From Lachnospiraceae bacterium UBA7160 (GTDB lineage: Bacteria > Bacillota > Clostridia > Lachnospirales > Lachnospiraceae), in the NCBI GenBank assembly GCA_002491565.1, contig DKWE01000125.1, forward strand, positions 1-16,393: a stretch of 16,393 bases of DNA, read 5' to 3'. This document shows, one piece after another, positions 13,662 through 16,393 of the stretch (positions are counted from its first letter, which is position 1; each line of letters starts with the position of its first letter). A program made the translations under genes and the position numbers. The notes beneath the pieces were generated by a model that was given only the letters and a program-made list of their open reading frames with translations, made no database searches and was not told the origin of the DNA.

Positions 13662-14597
13662 ATGAAGCCGGAAATGACTTATATCTATACGATATATGAG
13701 GAAGGAAGCTTTTCGAAGGCGGCAGAGAAGCTGTTTATGACACAGCCGGCATTGAGCATTTCCATACAGAAGATGGAACAGTCCATCGGGATGCCGTTGT
13801 TTGATCGCAGTCATCGTCCTCTGCAGCTGACCGATGCAGGGAAGATCTATATGAATACGATCAAAAAAATGATGCTGCTGGAACGGGAGCAGGAGCAAAA
13901 GCTGAATGATATCCGGAATCTGGTGACTGGTACGATTCGTTTGGGTGGTTCTCATTACCTGAATGCGTATATTCTGCCGCATGTGCTTGCAGGCTTTGTC
14001 AGGGAATATCCAGGTATACAACTGGAGATTGTGGAGGAGGGATCCAACATACTGTCGTCAATGCTGGCAGATCAGAGGCTGGATCTCACCTTTAGCTGTA
14101 ATCCGACATTTATGAAGGACTTTGAACGGTATGAGATGTTTGGGGATCATATCCTGCTGGGAGTTCCAGCTGGACACGAGATTAACGAGAGGTATCGGAA
14201 GCAGGCGCTGTCAGCGAAGGAGGTGGCTTCCGGGAGGCATCTGGCGGAAGATTGTTCGATGGTCAGCCTTTCGGCTTTTGCCGGACTGGATTATATTCTT
14301 CTGACAAAAGGAAATAACCTGTATGACCGTGCATTTGAAATGTTCCATGAAGCAGGATTCGAGCCAAAGGTGAAGCTGAGCCTCTCGCAGCTGGTAACTG
14401 CTTATCGGCTGGCTGCTGCCAATATGGCAGCTACGTTTGTCTGTGACCGGTTGGTTCGAGCGGGTGATGATTCCATGGTGTTTTATAAATTAGAGAGCCT
14501 GTGCACAACGCGCACGTTTTATGCCCTGCTGCCGAACAGGGAATACACCTCGAAGGCAGTGAAAATGTTTATTCAATATATGGCCATCAATGTATAA
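13662..14597 (+). CDS. LysR-family transcriptional regulator
   Basis: A 311-residue LysR protein. The N-terminal winged helix-turn-helix is clear: EEGSFSKAAEKLFMTQPALSI, then MEQSIGMPLFDR (residues about 12-55). A linker helix follows, and from about residue 90 the two-lobed effector-binding domain begins with GTIRLGGSHYLNAYILPHVL. The ATG at 13662 is chosen because the AGGAAGG site lies about ten bases upstream; the earlier ATG at 13653 almost touches that site. It is divergent from the UxaA-type dehydratase gene and shares its regulatory region, so it probably activates uxaA in response to a sugar acid and represses itself (inferred). The effector cannot be read from the sequence. Confidence 0.92.
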   Translation: MKPEMTYIYTIYEEGSFSKAAEKLFMTQPALSISIQKMEQSIGMPLFDRSHRPLQLTDAGKIYMNTIKKMMLLEREQEQKLNDIRNLVTGTIRLGGSHYLNAYILPHVLAGFVREYPGIQLEIVEEGSNILSSMLADQRLDLTFSCNPTFMKDFERYEMFGDHILLGVPAGHEINERYRKQALSAKEVASGRHLAEDCSMVSLSAFAGLDYILLTKGNNLYDRAFEMFHEAGFEPKVKLSLSQLVTAYRLAAANMAATFVCDRLVRAGDDSMVFYKLESLCTTRTFYALLPNREYTSKAVKMFIQYMAINV

Positions 14598-14838
14598 ATC
14601 GAATCAGGCTGCTGGACAAGGTTGACTGTTTCTTTACGGCAAGGGAGTGGACACTGCCCAACGCAAAGTTAGTTGATGGAGGTAAGAAGCAGAGAGAAAC
14701 TCCAGTTACCTGGAGTGCAATGTGAAGTGCTGTGTGCGGGGCAGATGTTCAAGGGTATTAGAAATGTTAAAGTCTGCTCCAATACGTCCTACATATCTTG
14801 AGAATGTTATACTTAATAAGATGCTGAATAAATTATCA

Positions 14839-14867
14839 TTGAAATTGTTCCTTAATCATGGTAGACT
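14839..14867 (+). promoter_or_regulatory. Promoter of the small toxin mRNA
   Basis: TTGAAA (14839-14844) and TAGACT (14862-14867), exactly 17 bases apart, with TGG before the -10 box. The start would be near 14874, about 100 bases before the toxin start codon. The region 14598-14838 upstream holds only a small hairpin (ACTCCAG/CTGGAGT near 14699-14716) and no convincing gene. Confidence 0.6.
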
Positions 14868-14901
14868 GTATTTGGGTGTCACCAGGATGGTAGGTGGCTG
14901 G

Positions 14902-14968
14902 CCCTCTTCGGAGGGACTGTGACCCTCCGTTTACATAGAAACCCGCAAGGGAATCTGAGAAAGGAGGG
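14902..14968 (+). promoter_or_regulatory. Structured 5' leader that can hide the toxin ribosome site
   Basis: CCCTC (14902-14906), GGAGGG (14910-14915), CCCTCC (14923-14928) and the ribosome site GGAGGG (14963-14968) alternate in the leader. The first two can pair, as can the second with the third, or the third with the ribosome site. This would allow a switch between accessible and sequestered forms, as reported for type I toxin mRNAs. The pairing is read by eye, not calculated. Confidence 0.5.
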
Positions 14969-14975
14969 CATGGCT

Positions 14976-15080
14976 ATGTTGACGATTGAAGGATTGGTTG
15001 CGGTGATCAGCCTTGTGCTGACAGCGTTCGGTCTCGGATACGCCATCGGACGCGATGATAGAGAAAAGACACAGAAATAG
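14976..15080 (+). CDS. Small membrane peptide, probable type I (holin-like) toxin
   Basis: A 34-residue peptide: MLTIEGLVAVISLVLTAF begins it, one hydrophobic membrane-spanning segment (about residues 6-24) follows, and the tail is charged (GRDDREKTQK). Length, N-terminal ..EGL.. segment, single TM and basic/charged end fit the putative holin-like toxin (Hol-Tox) and TxpA/BsrG groups of type I toxins, which depolarise or disturb the membrane. The ATG at 14976 is chosen because AGGAGG (14962-14967) lies eight bases upstream; an ATG at 14970 is too near. Supporting context: a dedicated promoter, a structured leader, a 13-bp stem that contains the stop codon, and a convergent antisense promoter. 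Family assignment is by pattern, not by search. Confidence 0.75.
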   Translation: MLTIEGLVAVISLVLTAFGLGYAIGRDDREKTQK

Positions 15081-15161
15081 CCGCCTCGGTCCAGTAAGCT
15101 GAGCGGCTATTTCTGCCAAAACAAATATTGGGCTGGCCATCTATCGATGGCACCTTTTTCT
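15062..15161 (-). ncRNA. Predicted antisense RNA antitoxin
   Basis: A strong minus-strand promoter (see 15168-15196) would start an RNA at about 15161 running into the 3' end of the toxin mRNA. The shared hairpin 15072-15115 is followed on this strand by GTGTCTTTTCTC, so the RNA may end near 15062, giving about 100 nt complementary to the toxin's terminal codons and 3' stem. This is the arrangement of TxpA/RatA and BsrG/SR4. The ends are estimated. Confidence 0.55.
15072..15115. terminator. 13-bp stem at the toxin 3' end, bidirectional terminator
   Basis: CAGAAATAGCCGC (15072-15084) and GCGGCTATTTCTG (15103-15115) pair perfectly; a short inner TC/GA extension is possible. The toxin's TAG stop lies inside the left arm. 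There is a T-rich tail on the minus strand but only a weak one on the plus strand. Confidence 0.65.
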
Positions 15162-15167
15162 ACCCAT

Positions 15168-15196
15168 ACTATAGCATCAATTTCAGTGTATTTCAA
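15168..15196 (-). promoter_or_regulatory. Promoter of the antisense RNA
   Basis: On the minus strand TTGAAA (15191-15196) and TATAGT (15168-15173) are exactly 17 bases apart and TGC precedes the -10 box. The match to sigma-A consensus is strong. The same -35 bases overlap the rightward promoter region of the second LysR gene (TATAAT at 15215-15220). Confidence 0.65.
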
Positions 15197-15220
15197 GATG
15201 AAAATATTTTTGTCTATAAT

Positions 15221-15250
15221 GGTTATTGTTCACGGGCATTTATGGCCGCG
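15221..15250 (+). repeat. Repeat family B, solo left arm
   Basis: GGTTATTGTTCACGGGCATT and the following TATGGCCGCG match the left end of B2 (11448 onward) at about 24 of 30 positions, including GGCCGCGA. The two internal hairpins and the right arm are absent, so this is a remnant or a solo end. It lies about 70 bases upstream of the second LysR gene. Confidence 0.5.
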
Positions 15251-15318
15251 ACAGATCCGAAGCGGTTTGCTTGTGAAGAGATGGCGTGGACAGTAACTGC
15301 AGGGAGGAGGGAGCGCGC

Positions 15319-16209
15319 ATGGAATTTCGCAAAATGCAGTATTTTGAGTCGGTTGCGCGGCTGAGCAATTTTACAAAGGCGGCGGAAGAGCTGCATGTCG
15401 CTCAGCCAACGATCACGACCGCGATTAAGCGTATGGAGGAGGAGTTGGGAGTTCCGCTCCTTGTCCGGGACAAGCGGAATGTTGTGCTGACATATGAAGG
15501 AGAGATTTTTCTGGAGAAAGTGCGTGATATTCTCTCACGGATTGACCGTGCGGTGGCCGATATGCAGGCGATTGCGAATGGGCGTGAATGGGCGGTAAAC
15601 ATCGGGATTGTTCCAATCTCCGGGAGCAGGCTCCTCGCGGTACTGTACCGAGGCTTCTCGGAAAAATATCCACAGGTGCGCTACAAGATTCTGGAGCTTG
15701 GCAGTTACGGGATTATGGACGCGATTGACGCGGGAGAGATGGACATCGGGTTTCTCGTGCTGCGTGATGAGACGCCTGAGAGGTATGAGGTCTGCCGTGT
15801 GCGCAAATCGGAGCTGAAAATTCTGATGCATATTGAGAATCCTCTCGCCTGCAGGGAACGGATTTCCATAGAGGATTTGCGCGATCAGAAGCTGATCTAT
15901 TTTCCGAAGCATTCCTTTGTTCGGCAGAAGATGGATGCCGAGTTTGAGCGCTGCGGGATCCAGCCGAACATTCTGGCGGAGCCGATACAGATGGTAGCTG
16001 TCTACAATCTGGTACAGCGCAATGTCGGAGTTTCCTTTGCCGTGGGTGACGACTACGATGCACTGATCAAATCAGAGGATCTTGTCGCGATTCCACTTGA
16101 GGAGCCAATCTACTGTGAGATGGGCTTTATCTGGAAAAAGGGCGGCCAGCTCAATCAGGCCGCGCGCAAGTGTCTGAAGTATGCGATGGAGCATGCGGAG
16201 GAGGTGTGA
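15319..16209 (+). CDS. LysR-family transcriptional regulator (second)
   Basis: A 296-residue LysR protein. The start at 15319 is preferred because AGGAGG (15305-15310) lies eight bases before it and MEFRKMQYFESVARLSNFTK is the standard LysR opening; an in-frame ATG at 15286 would add 11 unlike residues. The helix-turn-helix is FTKAAEELHVAQPTITTAI with RMEEELGVPLLVRDKR. The effector-binding half begins about residue 88 (WAVNIGIVPISGSRLLAVLY) and has the usual MDIGFLV strand. It resembles regulators of the CynR/CysL kind only in general terms. It stands alone in the window with its own terminator; its target may lie beyond the right end. TATAAT at 15215-15220 may be its -10 box. Confidence 0.92.
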   Translation: MEFRKMQYFESVARLSNFTKAAEELHVAQPTITTAIKRMEEELGVPLLVRDKRNVVLTYEGEIFLEKVRDILSRIDRAVADMQAIANGREWAVNIGIVPISGSRLLAVLYRGFSEKYPQVRYKILELGSYGIMDAIDAGEMDIGFLVLRDETPERYEVCRVRKSELKILMHIENPLACRERISIEDLRDQKLIYFPKHSFVRQKMDAEFERCGIQPNILAEPIQMVAVYNLVQRNVGVSFAVGDDYDALIKSEDLVAIPLEEPIYCEMGFIWKKGGQLNQAARKCLKYAMEHAEEV

Positions 16210-16330
16210 GTAGGCAAGGCTGTTTGCTGATCATGCGAAATCATGGGGAATTGACACTGATGATTAATAATGTCTGGGTGGAAAGTCTGAGACCGGAAAA
16301 TAGGCAGATGAATAAATAACAGAAATGAAG

Positions 16331-16366
16331 AACCCTCTGCGGTGGAAACACTGCAGAGGGTTTTTA
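16331..16366 (+). terminator. Intrinsic terminator of the second LysR gene
   Basis: AACCCTCTGC and GCAGAGGGTT form a 10-bp stem, extended by one G-T pair and GTG/CAC to a GAAA tetraloop, and followed by TTTTTA. This is a textbook rho-independent terminator. It is about 120 bases beyond the LysR stop, and nothing else is seen in 16210-16330. Confidence 0.85.
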
Positions 16367-16370
16367 TTCC

Positions 16371-16393
16371 CGCGAGCAACGAGCCAAGTAGCC
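16371..16393. repeat. Element E, right-end copy (start only)
   Basis: CGCGAGCAACGAGCCAAGTAGCC ends the window; its last 11 bases equal the first 11 bases of the window. It is probably the beginning of another copy of the structured element seen at 1-101. Confidence 0.45.

Noticed and set aside
14722..14922. A 66-codon frame running into the toxin leader
   Set aside because: It crosses the toxin promoter and leader stem, has no ribosome site, and its end simply translates the structured leader.
1..16393. tRNA, rRNA, CRISPR array, transposase, integrase or phage genes
   Set aside because: None was found. The repeats are neither regularly spaced nor spacer-separated, and no recombinase reading frame is present.
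1..16393. Circular plasmid suggested by matching ends
   Set aside because: Only 11 bases match, no replication or partition gene is present, and the matching bases belong to a structured repeat-like element.

Overview
The window looks like chromosomal DNA of a Gram-positive gut-type Clostridia, most probably a Lachnospiraceae (Clostridium cluster XIVa-like) strain. This is inferred from strong AGGAGG ribosome sites, sigma-A type promoters, an LplB/LplC-type sugar transporter without its own ATPase, a holin-like small membrane toxin, and many short structured intergenic repeats. No database search was possible, so the genus is open.

Left half (221-9401) is a fructan/fructo-oligosaccharide locus. 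A LacI-family repressor is read leftward. Facing it is a rightward operon: two permeases, an extracellular binding protein, an intracellular GH32 fructosidase and a secreted LamG-GH32 protein. The secreted enzyme would cut polymer outside, the transporter would import oligosaccharides, and the cytoplasmic GH32 would release fructose. LacI-type operator sequences sit around the operon's promoter. The secreted GH32 is unusual: its WMNDPNG motif reads WMNEPHA, so the nucleophile Asp position is Glu.

Middle (9402-11700) is a repeat-rich accessory patch with two GNAT acetyltransferases. At least two repeat families alternate here: A (about 100 bp, long imperfect hairpin; four copies in the window) and B (about 155 bp palindromic element with two strong internal hairpins). 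A third repeat, C, occurs as an inverted pair that brackets the fructan operon.

Right part (11701-16209): an ABC transporter ATPase gene is cut off after its Q-loop, and the 3' end of a leftward UxaA-type (altronate/galactarate) dehydratase gene lies within a few bases of the break. A LysR regulator is divergent from uxaA, with a long AT-rich dyad between them. Next comes a probable type I toxin-antitoxin locus: a 34-residue single-TM peptide with a structured leader, a 13-bp 3' hairpin and a convergent antisense promoter. A second LysR gene follows, ended by a good terminator.

The two window ends share an 11-base sequence belonging to another structured repeat, so the window appears to be bounded by copies of a dispersed element. 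The most interesting items are the variant GH32, the toxin-antitoxin locus and the nested repeat families.
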